A stretch of 64,000 bases of DNA from positions 1,302,001 to 1,366,000 of the forward strand of contig CP073041.1 in NCBI GenBank assembly GCA_025370055.1. Direction: 5' to 3'. Shown piece by piece: positions 39,577-48,821 of the stretch. The notes beneath the pieces were generated by a model. The model did no database searches. It was not told the origin of the DNA and worked only from the letters and a program-made list of their open reading frames with translations. Source of the stretch: Woronichinia naegeliana WA131. GTDB taxonomy: Bacteria > Cyanobacteriota > Cyanobacteriia > Cyanobacteriales > Microcystaceae. The translations under genes were made by a program, and so were the position numbers. The stretch's first letter is position 1; each line of letters begins with the position of its first letter.

Positions 39577-39893
39577 GCTGTCTATTGTGAGGAAAAAACA
39601 GAGAGCTGCTCTACATAACCTTTTGGTAGTTTTCTACATCTGTAGATAGATCGCTCTCTAATGGTCAAACTGACTACTATTCAGAAAATCGATCTACAAT
39701 TTTACAACATCACCAATTGCAACGTAACGAAAGCCTTGATATCAAAGTATTTTCAAGTATCTGCTGATTTGGCTCCTTTTTAAATTTGACTATGCCGAAA
39801 ATCGATCTACAGTTTTATCACGTCACCGACTGTTGTAAAGAGAACAGTTGAGGGATAATAATCTAACAAGATCCTTCGAGATGAACCCTGACC
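39577..39893 (+). repeat. Gene-free region with two 40-bp direct repeats
   Basis: Two similar blocks at about 39680-39720 and 39792-39836 share GAAAATCGATCTACA, TTTTA and TCACC. A short inverted repeat, CTACATCTGTAG, lies at 39637-39648. They lie between the 3' end of the NACHT fusion and the ABC exporter start and could be operators or termination sites; nothing more specific is visible. Confidence 0.5.
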
Positions 39894-40961
39894 ATGATTG
39901 AAGTTGAACATCTGAGCAAAATTTATGGTTCAACCGCCGCCATTCAAGATGTGGATTTTTCGGTGGCAAGCGGCGAAATTTTGGGCTTTTTGGGGCCGAA
40001 TGGGGCGGGTAAAACAACTACCATGCGGATTCTGGCGGGTTATATTCCAGCAACCACCGGCACGGCTAGGGTGGCAGGCTTTGATGTTCATGAAAAGTCT
40101 CTAGAGGTTCGCCAACGGATTGGCTATTTGCCCGAAAATCCGCCCCTCTATTTGGATATGACGGTGGAAGGCTTTTTAACCTTTGTGGCTAGTATCAAGG
40201 GGGTAGCAGCCGGCGATCGCCGTAGTCGAGTCAGTTCGGCCATTGAACGCTGTCAGTTAACCGATAAACGTAAGGTTTTAATTCGCAAATTATCCAAGGG
40301 TTATAAACAACGGGTGGGTATCGCCCAGGCGATCGTCCATGATCCCCCTGTTATTATTTTGGATGAACCGACGGTGGGTTTAGATCCGAAACAAATTATT
40401 GAAGTTCGTAACCTTATCAAGGGCTTGGCGCAACAGCATACGATTATTCTTTCGACCCACATTTTGCCGGAAGTCAGTATGACCTGCGATCGCGTCACCA
40501 TTATTAATCGCGGTAAAATCATTGCGACCAATACTCCCGATAATTTGCTCTCAGAACTCACGGGGAATATGGGCTATTTGCTAGAAATTGGTGGCAATAT
40601 TGAGCAGGTAGAATCGCTATTACAACCGATTTCTGGTTTAAGTCAAATTGATATTCAAACCATTGAATCCCCCTTAAATCCAACCCGTTATAGCGTTAAA
40701 ATTAAAACCGCATCTACCCAGGAATTAGGCAAGGATATCGCCCAGATTTTAATTCACAATGGGCTAGAACTCTATGAAATGCGCCGCACTCGTCCCACCC
40801 TTGAAGATGTTTTCCTCAATCTGATTACAACGGAAGAAAATACGCTTCACCAGACTGATATAGATGATTTGCTCCCGCCGGCTGAAACAGAATCCGCTAG
40901 TTTATCGGCAGAAAATTTATTAGAACCTACCTCTGAAGAAAATTCTCCTCACCATGAATAA
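39894..40961 (+). CDS. ABC transporter ATP-binding protein (GldA-like)
   Basis: A 355-residue ABC ATPase. Walker A is GPNGAGKT (34-41), the signature LSKGYKQRVGIAQ, Walker B VIILDEPTVGLD, and the switch His is in IILSTHILPE. The C-terminal about 110 residues are variable and end in an acidic tail. The gene overlaps the permease by eight bases. This is the ATPase of a two-gene ABC-2 exporter like the Gld gliding-motility set; a GldG-like third protein is missing here. Confidence 0.92.
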   Translation: MIEVEHLSKIYGSTAAIQDVDFSVASGEILGFLGPNGAGKTTTMRILAGYIPATTGTARVAGFDVHEKSLEVRQRIGYLPENPPLYLDMTVEGFLTFVASIKGVAAGDRRSRVSSAIERCQLTDKRKVLIRKLSKGYKQRVGIAQAIVHDPPVIILDEPTVGLDPKQIIEVRNLIKGLAQQHTIILSTHILPEVSMTCDRVTIINRGKIIATNTPDNLLSELTGNMGYLLEIGGNIEQVESLLQPISGLSQIDIQTIESPLNPTRYSVKIKTASTQELGKDIAQILIHNGLELYEMRRTRPTLEDVFLNLITTEENTLHQTDIDDLLPPAETESASLSAENLLEPTSEENSPHHE

Positions 40962-41775
40962 AATCTTAACGGCTACCTGGCAAAATATGATGCTTCTGTT
41001 CGCGAACTTTCTAGCTATTTTCCGCAAGGAGTTTTCAGGCTATTTTTCCTCTCCCTTTGCCTACATCATTGCAGGAGTTTTTTGGTTGATTGCGGGGATT
41101 TTCTTTGGCGTAATTTTAGAAGGTATTATTCAAAACGCCGAGTTTGCTCGTCAAAGTGGAATGTCCATGCCGGTTGACATTGCCAGTGACTTTTTAAGTA
41201 GCTATTTAGGTGTTATTATTTCTCTGATTTTAGTGCTTTTACCCGCCCTTTCGATGGGTTTATACGCCGAGGAACGCAAACGGGGAACCTTAGAACTGTT
41301 GGCAACTTCTCCTGTCACCAATTGGGTAGTGGCCTTGGGTAAACTGGCTGGAGTATTGGCTTTTTTCAGTATTTTAATGTTCCCGCTCTGGATTTATCAA
41401 AGTATTATTTTTAGCGCCGCGACACCGCCCTTACCGATCGCCATTATTCTCTTGGCTAATTCAGCCGTTGTGCTAGTGGCGGCCTCAATTTTATCCCTAG
41501 GAATGTTTATTTCCTCGTTAACAGAAAGCTCGATTATTGCCTATATTTTGACCTTTATCTTGGTCTTAGGTCTATGGATTATTGATGTAGTAGCTCAACG
41601 GGTGAGTGGAATAGCGGGAGAAATTTTTTCTTACCTATCACTATTTGAGCATTACAATACCCTCGTCAATGGGGTGATCGATGTCAAAAGTTTTGTTCTA
41701 TTTTTAACCTATATTTTTCTCGGTATCTTTTTAACGGCCCAATCGATTGAAACCCTTCGTTTCCAAAGATCTTAA
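40954..41775 (+). CDS. ABC-2 type permease (GldF-like)
   Basis: A 273-residue permease with six predicted helices (for example YIIAGVFWLIAGIFFGVIL, SYLGVIISLILVLLPALSMG, IIAYILTFILVLGLWIIDVV). It carries the ABC-2 signature ALSMGLYAEERKRGTLELLA. The start overlaps the ATPase gene, so the two are coupled and form one transporter in the cytoplasmic membrane. Substrate unknown. Confidence 0.92.
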   Translation: MNKILTATWQNMMLLFANFLAIFRKEFSGYFSSPFAYIIAGVFWLIAGIFFGVILEGIIQNAEFARQSGMSMPVDIASDFLSSYLGVIISLILVLLPALSMGLYAEERKRGTLELLATSPVTNWVVALGKLAGVLAFFSILMFPLWIYQSIIFSAATPPLPIAIILLANSAVVLVAASILSLGMFISSLTESSIIAYILTFILVLGLWIIDVVAQRVSGIAGEIFSYLSLFEHYNTLVNGVIDVKSFVLFLTYIFLGIFLTAQSIETLRFQRS

Positions 41776-41782
41776 GCTCTAA

Positions 41783-41882
41783 GCTATTAATCATCTCAAA
41801 CGCATACAGGCAAGGGGCTTAAGCCCCTTGTTACAGAGCTTTCAACAAAATCGCCATGCACTTTAAAGGTGCGAAAGCTTAA
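41783..41882 (+). repeat. Dispersed 100-bp repeat with a perfect 20-bp palindrome, copy 1
   Basis: GCTATTAATCATCTCAAACG… with CAAGGGGCTTAAGCCCCTTG at 41811-41830. A second copy lies at 46691-46790. The palindrome could end transcription of the exporter genes, though no T run follows. The rest of the gap to 42043 holds nothing recognisable. Confidence 0.75.
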
Positions 41883-42042
41883 TACGAAATTTATCGCATT
41901 TCTCAAAATTTTGCTGAACCGTTGGCTGAAGTCAGAGTCTAAATAAATGTTGCAATTTTCTCGCTGATCTTAGAAAAATGGGAATCTAATTCTAGGATGG
42001 GAGTCAGAATTTGCTTATTTTCTCAGCTTTTAGGAGAACTCC

Positions 42043-42924
42043 ATGCCATTTCAAGATGCTAGGGACTATCAAATTTGCTTTCTGAGTAGCTTTTTGCTGT
42101 TGGGAATCGGCTTGAGAGATTGGACGGTCAGGCCTGATTGGTTGGGTGGTTTACTGCTAAGTTGTTTGCTCCTGCAAGCCGCATTACTGCTGTTAAAACC
42201 GTTAATGGCAACCCGAAAAGCGTCAATTCCTCTGCGGCAATATCCAGCCCTAGTCTGGAAAATAGGGTTAAATAACTTAACCATTGCCTCTCTCAAAAGT
42301 GCCTTGATTACAGGTTTAGGACTGTGTTTGCTGTTGCGAGCTAATCATTTTTCAACCCTTTTGTTAGCAGCCAGTATTGCGATCGCCAGTAAGTTCCTAT
42401 TGCAGGTAAGGGGTAAACACTTTTTTAATCCCGCCAATATTGGCATTATTGCCGCCCTGAGTTTAACCAACGATGCTTGGGTTTCGCCGGGCCAATGGGG
42501 AACCGAAATTTGGTTATTGGCCTGCTTTTTAGGGGCGGGGGGACTGGTACTCGGTAAAGTGGGACGCTGGGATACCTCAGTGGTCTTTTTTGCCATCTAT
42601 GGGGGTCTAGAAATGGCTCGCAATATTTGGTTAGGCTGGAATCCAGAGGTGGTGCTTCATCATTTGAGTAGTGGCAGTTTACTGGTTTTTACTCTTTTTA
42701 TGTTGACCGATCCTCGCTCGATTCCCAATGCCCGTTTGAGTCGTCTGCTTTGGGCCACGGCGATCGCCATTTTAACCTTTATCTTGCAATATACTCTCTA
42801 TTTACCGACAGCCATGTTTTGGGCGTTATTTTGCTGCTCTCCTCTGACTTTATGGTTAGATAACCATTGGCAAGCTCCCCGTTTTACCTGGCAAGCTAAA
42901 ACCCTGCAATTTAGCTCTTTTTAA
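42043..42924 (+). CDS. RnfD/NqrB-like membrane protein
   Basis: A 293-residue polytopic membrane protein (about nine helices) of the NQR2/RnfD/RnfE family: the KHFFNPANIGIIAALSL block matches the conserved 'H-x-FNPA' segment. In Rnf/Nqr complexes this subunit carries covalent FMN and helps move ions. The Thr of the usual flavinylation motif is not obvious. No other Rnf subunit lies nearby; instead it is followed, 44 bp later, by a DUF2330 gene. Confidence 0.8.
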   Translation: MPFQDARDYQICFLSSFLLLGIGLRDWTVRPDWLGGLLLSCLLLQAALLLLKPLMATRKASIPLRQYPALVWKIGLNNLTIASLKSALITGLGLCLLLRANHFSTLLLAASIAIASKFLLQVRGKHFFNPANIGIIAALSLTNDAWVSPGQWGTEIWLLACFLGAGGLVLGKVGRWDTSVVFFAIYGGLEMARNIWLGWNPEVVLHHLSSGSLLVFTLFMLTDPRSIPNARLSRLLWATAIAILTFILQYTLYLPTAMFWALFCCSPLTLWLDNHWQAPRFTWQAKTLQFSSF

Positions 42925-42968
42925 GATTGAAATGTTAGTTAAATGTTAATTTAATTCCCTTGAATGTG

Positions 42969-44303
42969 ATGAATAGTTTTCTCAAAAATTTTCTCAAGAC
43001 TTTACTGTTTAGTTTTGTACTTTGTTTAACAATTCTGCTCTTTAGTCAACCTGTTTTAGCCTTTTGCGGCTTCTATGTGGCTAAAGCCAATACCAGTCTT
43101 TATAATCGGGCTTCCCAGGTGATTATTGCCAGAGATGGCCAACGAACTATTTTAACAATGGCGAATGATTACCAAGGAGAAGCCAAGGATTTTGCCCTCG
43201 TGGTTCCGGTTCCTGTTGTCTTACAAAAAGAGCAAGTTAATGTCGGCGATCGCCAAATTTTAGAACGATTAGATGCGTTTAGTGCGCCTCGTTTGGTGGA
43301 ATATTTTGATAACAATCCCTGTCAACCCTATCCGATGATGGAGTCAGATATGATGACCAGGGGAGCTTTGAATAATGCTCCGGCTAGTAAAGCGGCTCGC
43401 AGTAATGAGGCATTAGGGGTGAAAATTGAGGCAAAATTTTCTGTGGGAGAATACGATATTTTAATTCTGAGTGCCAAGGAATCTAAGGGATTGGAAACCT
43501 GGTTAACTCAAAATGATTATAAAATTCCCCAGGGAGCCAGTCAGGTTTTACATCCCTATATTAAACAGGGTCTTAAATTTTTTGTAGCAAAAGTTAATTT
43601 AAAAGAATATGCTCGCAACGGTTTTCAATCACTACGACCCTTGATGATGGCCTATGAATCGCCTAAGTTTATGTTGCCTATTCGTCTCGGTATGGTCAAT
43701 GCCAAGGGGCCTCAGGATTTAATGGTTTATGTCTTGTCTCCGAAGGGAGCTGCCGAAGTGACTAATTATCGCACAGTCAAAATTCCCAGCGATGAAGATA
43801 TCCCTGAATTTGTGCAGCAGGAATTTAGCGGTTTTTACCAAGCCATGTTTAAAACTAGCTATCAGCGAGCCGGTAGAAATGCCGTTTTTCTAGAATATGC
43901 TTGGAATATGAATAATTGTGATCCCTGTTCAGCCAATCCTCTCACTCCTGAAGAACTGAAAAAAGCAGGGGTATTTTGGTTAGAGAGTCCTGTTTCAACG
44001 GTTTTTATCAGTCGTCTGCATTTGCGTTATACTCTCGATAAATTTCCAGAAGATTTGCAATTTCAAACCACTGCTAATCAAAATTCTTTTCAAGGTCGCT
44101 ATGTATTGCGTCGTCCCTATCGCGGTGAAATGAACTGTGATGCGGCCCGAACCTATCGCCAAACGGTACGCGATCGCCAGGAAAAAGAAGCTCAAACCCT
44201 AGCCCAATTAACCGGCTGGCATTTAAGCGATATTCGTAAACGGATTCAATTTATGGAGGGTCAATCCCAACCCTGGTGGCATAATCTTTGGCCGGTTCGT
44301 TAG
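42969..44303 (+). CDS. DUF2330 secreted or membrane-anchored protein
   Basis: A 444-residue protein from the ATG at 42969; a TTG at 42960 is less likely. A signal peptide (FLKTLLFSFVLCLTILLFSQ, then PVLAFCGFYV) is followed by the DUF2330 body: FALVVPVPVVLQKEQVNVGD, LESPVSTVFISRLHLRYT and several Cys pairs (NNCDPC, FCG). Function unknown. Pairing with an RnfD-like protein suggests a membrane redox module; this is inference. Confidence 0.85.
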   Translation: MNSFLKNFLKTLLFSFVLCLTILLFSQPVLAFCGFYVAKANTSLYNRASQVIIARDGQRTILTMANDYQGEAKDFALVVPVPVVLQKEQVNVGDRQILERLDAFSAPRLVEYFDNNPCQPYPMMESDMMTRGALNNAPASKAARSNEALGVKIEAKFSVGEYDILILSAKESKGLETWLTQNDYKIPQGASQVLHPYIKQGLKFFVAKVNLKEYARNGFQSLRPLMMAYESPKFMLPIRLGMVNAKGPQDLMVYVLSPKGAAEVTNYRTVKIPSDEDIPEFVQQEFSGFYQAMFKTSYQRAGRNAVFLEYAWNMNNCDPCSANPLTPEELKKAGVFWLESPVSTVFISRLHLRYTLDKFPEDLQFQTTANQNSFQGRYVLRRPYRGEMNCDAARTYRQTVRDRQEKEAQTLAQLTGWHLSDIRKRIQFMEGQSQPWWHNLWPVR

Positions 44304-44330
44304 AGAAAGGCGATCGCTGCTAATCGTAGC

Positions 44331-45254
44331 TTAATCATAGGCAATGATAGTGGCCTGATCCCTTAACCGCGATCGTTTTTGTCCTTGGGTTCTGGCATAA
44401 AATCCTAATAATTCAATTGGTGTTTTCCAAATTTCAATAGGATCAGCTAAACGAGTTTGGGGAATTTCCTTTACAAGCCAACGCCCTAGTCGATAAATGG
44501 CCTCTGACCAACTAAATTCTCTCGCCAAATTAATACCATGCAGTTCCTGAAGATAACGATTTGATTCTCCATAGCGTTGCCATTGTTGATAGAAAGCTGA
44601 CCAATTATCCCGATGTCGATGGTAGGCGATCGCCTGGGGTGCAAAGGTTATTTGCCAATCTGTCTTTTGTTGAATACGCCAACAAAGATCGGCATCTCCG
44701 CCAGTAGTAAGATAGGGACGAAATAATCCGACTTGCTGAAGAATGGAGCGACGTAGGGCTAAATTAGCCGTCTGTCCGTAGGGATAAAAGGGGTGATTTA
44801 GTGCAAATTTTGGGGACAAAACCCCATAATGTTCCGCATATTTGGCAAATACACTCGGATCTGGTAGAGCTTGGATTTCTCCAGCCACCATGCCAATAGT
44901 CGGCCTTTGCAAAGGTTGGACTAAAGCGGTTAACCAATCCTCAATCGGACGACAATCTCCATCGGTAAAGGCAATGATTTCCCCCGTTGTCTGCCGAATG
45001 CCTTGATTGCGGGCTGCGTAGGAACTTTGAATTGTATTTTCCTGCTCAACTTTAATCGTAATTCCTTTTTTATTGGCCTCGATTTGAGCCGATGCTAATA
45101 GTTGACTTGTTCGATCTTGACTATTATTATTAATTAAACAATATTCTACCTGGGATAATGGATAGGTTTGGTTCCACAAACAGGTTAATAAGTCAGGTAA
45201 ATCCTTTTCCGCATTGTATAGGGGAATAATCACTGATACCGTCGGAGTAAACAT
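44331..45254 (-). CDS. Family 2 glycosyltransferase
   Basis: A GT-A glycosyltransferase: FTPTVSVIIPLYNAEKDLPD at the start, IAFTDGDCRP (the DxD-like metal site) and the acceptor region TTGGDADLCWRIQQK. The start at 45254 is chosen because an upstream ATG (45278) would overlap, head to head, the ATG of the divergent acyltransferase. It probably decorates a polysaccharide or lipid. Intact. Confidence 0.87.
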   Translation of the reverse strand: MFTPTVSVIIPLYNAEKDLPDLLTCLWNQTYPLSQVEYCLINNNSQDRTSQLLASAQIEANKKGITIKVEQENTIQSSYAARNQGIRQTTGEIIAFTDGDCRPIEDWLTALVQPLQRPTIGMVAGEIQALPDPSVFAKYAEHYGVLSPKFALNHPFYPYGQTANLALRRSILQQVGLFRPYLTTGGDADLCWRIQQKTDWQITFAPQAIAYHRHRDNWSAFYQQWQRYGESNRYLQELHGINLAREFSWSEAIYRLGRWLVKEIPQTRLADPIEIWKTPIELLGFYARTQGQKRSRLRDQATIIAYD

Positions 45255-45276
45255 TGTTTCAGAATTGATATCAACC

Positions 45277-45900
45277 ATGATCAAAGAACTTTTAAAACAA
45301 TTAATTTTTAGTTTACAAATTTTTTGGGTATTGCCCTTAATATTACCCTTTTTAGTCTCCACCGAAAAAACGATTATTCGCTTGGATGTACAACGCTGGC
45401 AACAGCTATTAAATTTACCCAGTCGAACTATTTTTTTTCAATTATTAGTATTGTTGCAATCGGCCCCAGAGTTTCGTAACTTGTATTATTTTCGTCTTTT
45501 TAAGGGAAATTTTGCTGGCCGGTTAGGGATAATGATCTGCAAAGTGATCTATCGCCCTTGTCCCTCTTTGTTTCTCGATTATTCCTGCAATATTGGGGCG
45601 GGACTGTTCATTCAGCACGGTTTTAGCACGATTGTTATGGCGGATCTGGGAAAAAATTGTTGGGTTAATCAGCAAGTGACGATTGGTCATCAGGATCGAA
45701 CGGGACGGCCACGTTTGGGGGATAATGTGCGTGTCACCGCCGGAGCGAAGGTGTTAGGGGCGATCGTGGTTGGCGATAATGTGACGATTGGGGCCAATGC
45801 GGTAGTCGTGAAAGATGTGCCTTCCAATTGTGTGGTGGTCGGAATCCCCGCCTATATCATTGAACGTAATGGCATTAAAGTCAGAGAACCGTTAATTTAG
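45277..45900 (+). CDS. Left-handed beta-helix acyltransferase, serine acetyltransferase-like
   Basis: A 207-residue protein from the ATG at 45277. An N-terminal hydrophobic region (LLKQLIFSLQIFWVLPLILP) precedes a hexapeptide-repeat domain: CNIGAGLFIQHGFSTIVMAD, VNQQVTIGHQDR, GDNVRVTAGAKVLGAIVVGD, NVTIGANAVVVKDVPSNCVV. The catalytic His lies in IGH or FIQHG. It is close to serine O-acetyltransferases, but next to a glycosyltransferase it may acetylate a sugar. Confidence 0.8.
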   Translation: MIKELLKQLIFSLQIFWVLPLILPFLVSTEKTIIRLDVQRWQQLLNLPSRTIFFQLLVLLQSAPEFRNLYYFRLFKGNFAGRLGIMICKVIYRPCPSLFLDYSCNIGAGLFIQHGFSTIVMADLGKNCWVNQQVTIGHQDRTGRPRLGDNVRVTAGAKVLGAIVVGDNVTIGANAVVVKDVPSNCVVVGIPAYIIERNGIKVREPLI

Positions 45901-45903
45901 CGA

Positions 45904-46587
45904 TTAGTTTAAACGTTGCCGCAGGATAAATTCAGCGATCGCCAGATCAACCGGCGTGGTAATTTTCAGGTTTGTTTCCTCTCCTAAGACAATTTTGACG
46001 GGTAATTGACACTTTTCAAATAGGGCCGCATCATCGGTCACTTCCCATCCCAAGTCCGCTCCCTTTTCATGACATTCCATGAGTAATTTGACATCAAAAC
46101 CTTGAGGAGTTTGGGCTGCCCAGAGATAATTTCGATCCGGTGTACTTTGAATCCAGCCCTGTTCATCCACCACCTTAATCGTATCTTTGACTGGAACCGC
46201 CGCGATTAAGCCCTGACAATCGGCGATCGCCAAAGCACATCGATCAAGTAAATCAGGCGTTGCTAAACATCTGGCTCCATCATGAATTAATACCGATTTT
46301 GCCTCTGACGGTAGAGCTTTTAAACCATTAAACACAGAAGCCTGACGGGTATCGCCACCCTGAATGAGAGTAACGGGTTTCGTGAGGGTTAGCGTTTGTA
46401 ATACCTCCTCAATGGCGGCAAAATCCGAAGGCTGCCCCATAATGCCAATCCATTCAATCTGACGGGATGCCTCCGCTGCCAATAATGTCCAAGCTAAGAG
46501 GGGTTTTTCGAGGAGGGTCAATAACAGCTTATTGCGATCGCTGCCCATGCGTTTCCCCATACCCGCAGCAGGAATCAAAAAATACAT
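45904..46587 (-). CDS. ispD: 2-C-methyl-D-erythritol 4-phosphate cytidylyltransferase
   Basis: Makes CDP-methylerythritol in the MEP isoprenoid pathway. The nucleotide-binding loop is AAGMGKRMGSDRNK (7-20), followed by SVLIHDGARCLATPDLLDRC, VPVKDTIKVV and WAAQTPQGFDVKLLMECHEK. At 227 residues it is full length. It converges with the acyltransferase (four bases apart) and supplies precursors for carotenoids, including the substrate of the nearby crtISO product. Confidence 0.96.
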   Translation of the reverse strand: MYFLIPAAGMGKRMGSDRNKLLLTLLEKPLLAWTLLAAEASRQIEWIGIMGQPSDFAAIEEVLQTLTLTKPVTLIQGGDTRQASVFNGLKALPSEAKSVLIHDGARCLATPDLLDRCALAIADCQGLIAAVPVKDTIKVVDEQGWIQSTPDRNYLWAAQTPQGFDVKLLMECHEKGADLGWEVTDDAALFEKCQLPVKIVLGEETNLKITTPVDLAIAEFILRQRLN

Positions 46588-46690
46588 AGGTTAATGGCTG
46601 CCATGAGATTTAAAACTATAGATTACTTCAAAGGGGATCAATCTACAGAAAAAGCGACTCCTTGGAATCAAAAACCCCCTCTTAGGATAG

Positions 46691-46790
46691 GCTGTTAATC
46701 ATCTCAAACGCATATGGGCAAGGGGCTTAAGCCCCTTGTTGCAGAACTTTTAGCAAAACCACCATGCACTGTAAATGCGCGACAGCTTAA
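46691..46790 (+). repeat. Dispersed 100-bp repeat with a perfect 20-bp palindrome, copy 2
   Basis: GCTGTTAATCATCTCAAACG… with CAAGGGGCTTAAGCCCCTTG at 46719-46738; about 85 percent identical to 41783-41882 and in the same orientation. Confidence 0.75.
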
Positions 46791-46862
46791 TCGCTTAACC
46801 CAGGTTAACGACCAAGAACGCTCTTGTCCCTCATCAATTATTGAGAAAGTTTTGCAAGTTTA

Positions 46863-46891
46863 TTGACATTATTTATCATTAATCTTAGGAT
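46863..46891 (+). promoter_or_regulatory. Strong sigma70-type promoter
   Basis: TTGACA (46863-46868), a 17-bp spacer and TAGGAT (46886-46891). A transcript would start near 46898, 24 bases before a terminator-like hairpin and 117 bases before the crtISO start codon. Confidence 0.6.
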
Positions 46892-46897
46892 GAATAA

Positions 46898-46972
46898 CAT
46901 AGTGTTCTCTTCTCAAGGATTCGGGGGGTGGGATGACTCGGCCAAAAAATCGAGTTCTCCCCCGTTTTTTTT
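46898..46972 (+). ncRNA. Candidate small RNA or crtISO leader attenuator
   Basis: Between a consensus promoter and an intrinsic terminator lies about 75 nt without a reading frame. The 3' half folds as CGGGGG…ACTCG…CGAGT…CCCCCG followed by eight T residues. It could be an independent small RNA or a premature-termination leader for crtISO, whose ATG is 43 nt downstream. I do not recognise the RNA family. Confidence 0.45.
46922..46972 (+). terminator. Rho-independent terminator
   Basis: A GC stem (CGGGGG at 46922 paired with CCCCCG ending at 46964) with an inner ACTCG/CGAGT stem, followed by a run of T residues. It lies upstream of crtISO in the same direction. Confidence 0.65.
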
Positions 46973-47014
46973 AGCGTAAACTAGACAATCGGAGTCAATT
47001 TGGATGGTAGTGGT

Positions 47015-48514
47015 ATGAACGCCTCGGCGTATGACGTGATTGTGATCGGTTCCGGCATTGGTGGGTTGGTAACAGCGACTCAACTGGCGGCGAAAGGGGC
47101 AAAAGTATTGGTATTGGAACGATATTTAATTCCTGGGGGTAGTGCGGGCTATTTTGAACGGGAAGGTTATCGCTTTGATGTGGGGGCCTCGATGATCTTC
47201 GGTTTTGGCGACCAGGGAACTACCAATCTGTTAACCCGTGCCTTGGCTGCGGTGGGTATGACCCTAGAGACGATTCCTGATCCTGTCCAAATTCACTATC
47301 ATTTGCCCCAGGGTTTAGATCTGAAGGTGTATCGGGATTATGAAAAATTTTTGCAAGCCTTAACAGCCCATTTTCCCAAGGAAAGTCAAGGAATACGAAA
47401 ATTCTATGATCAATGCTGGCAGGTGTTTAATTGTCTCAATGCGATGGAGTTGCTTTCCCTAGAAGAATTGGGTTATCTATTGCGCGTTTTTTTCCAACAG
47501 CCTGGAGCCTGTTTAGGGTTAGTGAAATATTTACCCCAGAATGTTGGTGATATTGCGCGTCGCTATATTCAAGATCCAGAATTACTGAAGTTTATTGATA
47601 TGGAATGTTATTGCTGGTCGGTCGTGACCGCCGATCGCACTCCTATGATCAATGCGGGGATGGTTTTCAGCGATCGCCATTATGGCGGTATTAATTATCC
47701 CAAGGGAGGGGTAGGAAAAATTGCCCAAAAACTGGTGGAAGGTCTAGAGAAAGCCGGCAGTGAAATTCGATATAAAGCCAGAGTCACAGAAATTTTGCTA
47801 GAAAAAGGTCGAGCGGTAGGAGTCAAGTTGGCCGATGGCAGTCAATACCAGGCCCAACGAATTGTGTCTAATGCGACCCGTTGGGATACCTTTGGCTCCC
47901 TACTGTCCTCCGAGAATATACCGAAAACCGAAGTCAATTGGCAAAAACGCTACCAGAAATCACCGAGCTTTCTCAGTTTACACCTAGGGGTACAAGCCAA
48001 TGTTTTGCCGTTGGGAACGGAATGTCACCATATTCTGCTAGAGGATTGGCAACGGATGGAAGATGAACAGGGAACGATCTTTGTTTCGATTCCAACCCTG
48101 CTGGATCCCAGTCTCGCTCCGGCGGATCATCATATTATTCATGCTTTTACCCCCAGTTGGTTGACGGCTTGGCAAGGCCTGTCTCCCCAGCAATATCAAG
48201 CAAAAAAGGAAGCCGATGGCGATCGCCTGATAGAGCGTTTAGAAAAAATTTTTCCAGGGTTAAGTGCAGGTTTAGATTATCAGGAAGTGGGTACTCCCCG
48301 CACCCATCGACGTTTTCTGGGGCGACAGGATGGAACATATGGTCCGATTCCTCGCCATAAACTATGGGGTCTGTTAGGAATGCCCTTTAATCGTACCACA
48401 GTACCAGGTTTGTACTGTGTAGGAGATAGCACCTTTCCGGGTCAGGGTCTTAATGCAGTGGCTTTTTCTGGGTTTGCCTGTGCCCATCGCATCGCCGTCG
48501 ATTTGGGTTTATAG
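47015..48514 (+). CDS. crtISO: Carotenoid (prolycopene) isomerase CrtISO/CrtH
   Basis: A FAD-dependent isomerase that turns poly-cis lycopene into all-trans lycopene in oxygenic phototrophs. Start at the ATG at 47015 ([18 protein letters not shown]); the dinucleotide-binding motif is at 12-17, followed by [20 protein letters not shown]. Further CrtISO signatures are [40 protein letters not shown] and [20 protein letters not shown]. About 499 residues, full length. A terminator-like hairpin in the leader may regulate it. Confidence 0.95.
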   Translation: MNASAYDVIVIGSGIGGLVTATQLAAKGAKVLVLERYLIPGGSAGYFEREGYRFDVGASMIFGFGDQGTTNLLTRALAAVGMTLETIPDPVQIHYHLPQGLDLKVYRDYEKFLQALTAHFPKESQGIRKFYDQCWQVFNCLNAMELLSLEELGYLLRVFFQQPGACLGLVKYLPQNVGDIARRYIQDPELLKFIDMECYCWSVVTADRTPMINAGMVFSDRHYGGINYPKGGVGKIAQKLVEGLEKAGSEIRYKARVTEILLEKGRAVGVKLADGSQYQAQRIVSNATRWDTFGSLLSSENIPKTEVNWQKRYQKSPSFLSLHLGVQANVLPLGTECHHILLEDWQRMEDEQGTIFVSIPTLLDPSLAPADHHIIHAFTPSWLTAWQGLSPQQYQAKKEADGDRLIERLEKIFPGLSAGLDYQEVGTPRTHRRFLGRQDGTYGPIPRHKLWGLLGMPFNRTTVPGLYCVGDSTFPGQGLNAVAFSGFACAHRIAVDLGL

Positions 48515-48821
48515 AGATCAAGCACTAGTGCTGTCAATGATCTGGAGTACAATCCGTATGAGCATCACCCCATGTTTGTGGTAGTAACCTTTCCCAGTTA
48601 ATTTCCAAACAAGTTATGCTTGCTTTAACGGCCTATTCATCATCATCATCATTGAGAATGTTATTGGGACAAGATCTAATCCATTTGTCGCAGAATTGTT
48701 CAGAAATTGAGCAGTTACTCCCCCAAATGGCTGCTATGATCGGTCGTGCCTTGGGAGTGGAGGTTTGCTTATTAGTCGTGGGTCGTAATGAACAAAATCC
48801 CTTACAGTCAGTACTTTGGAC

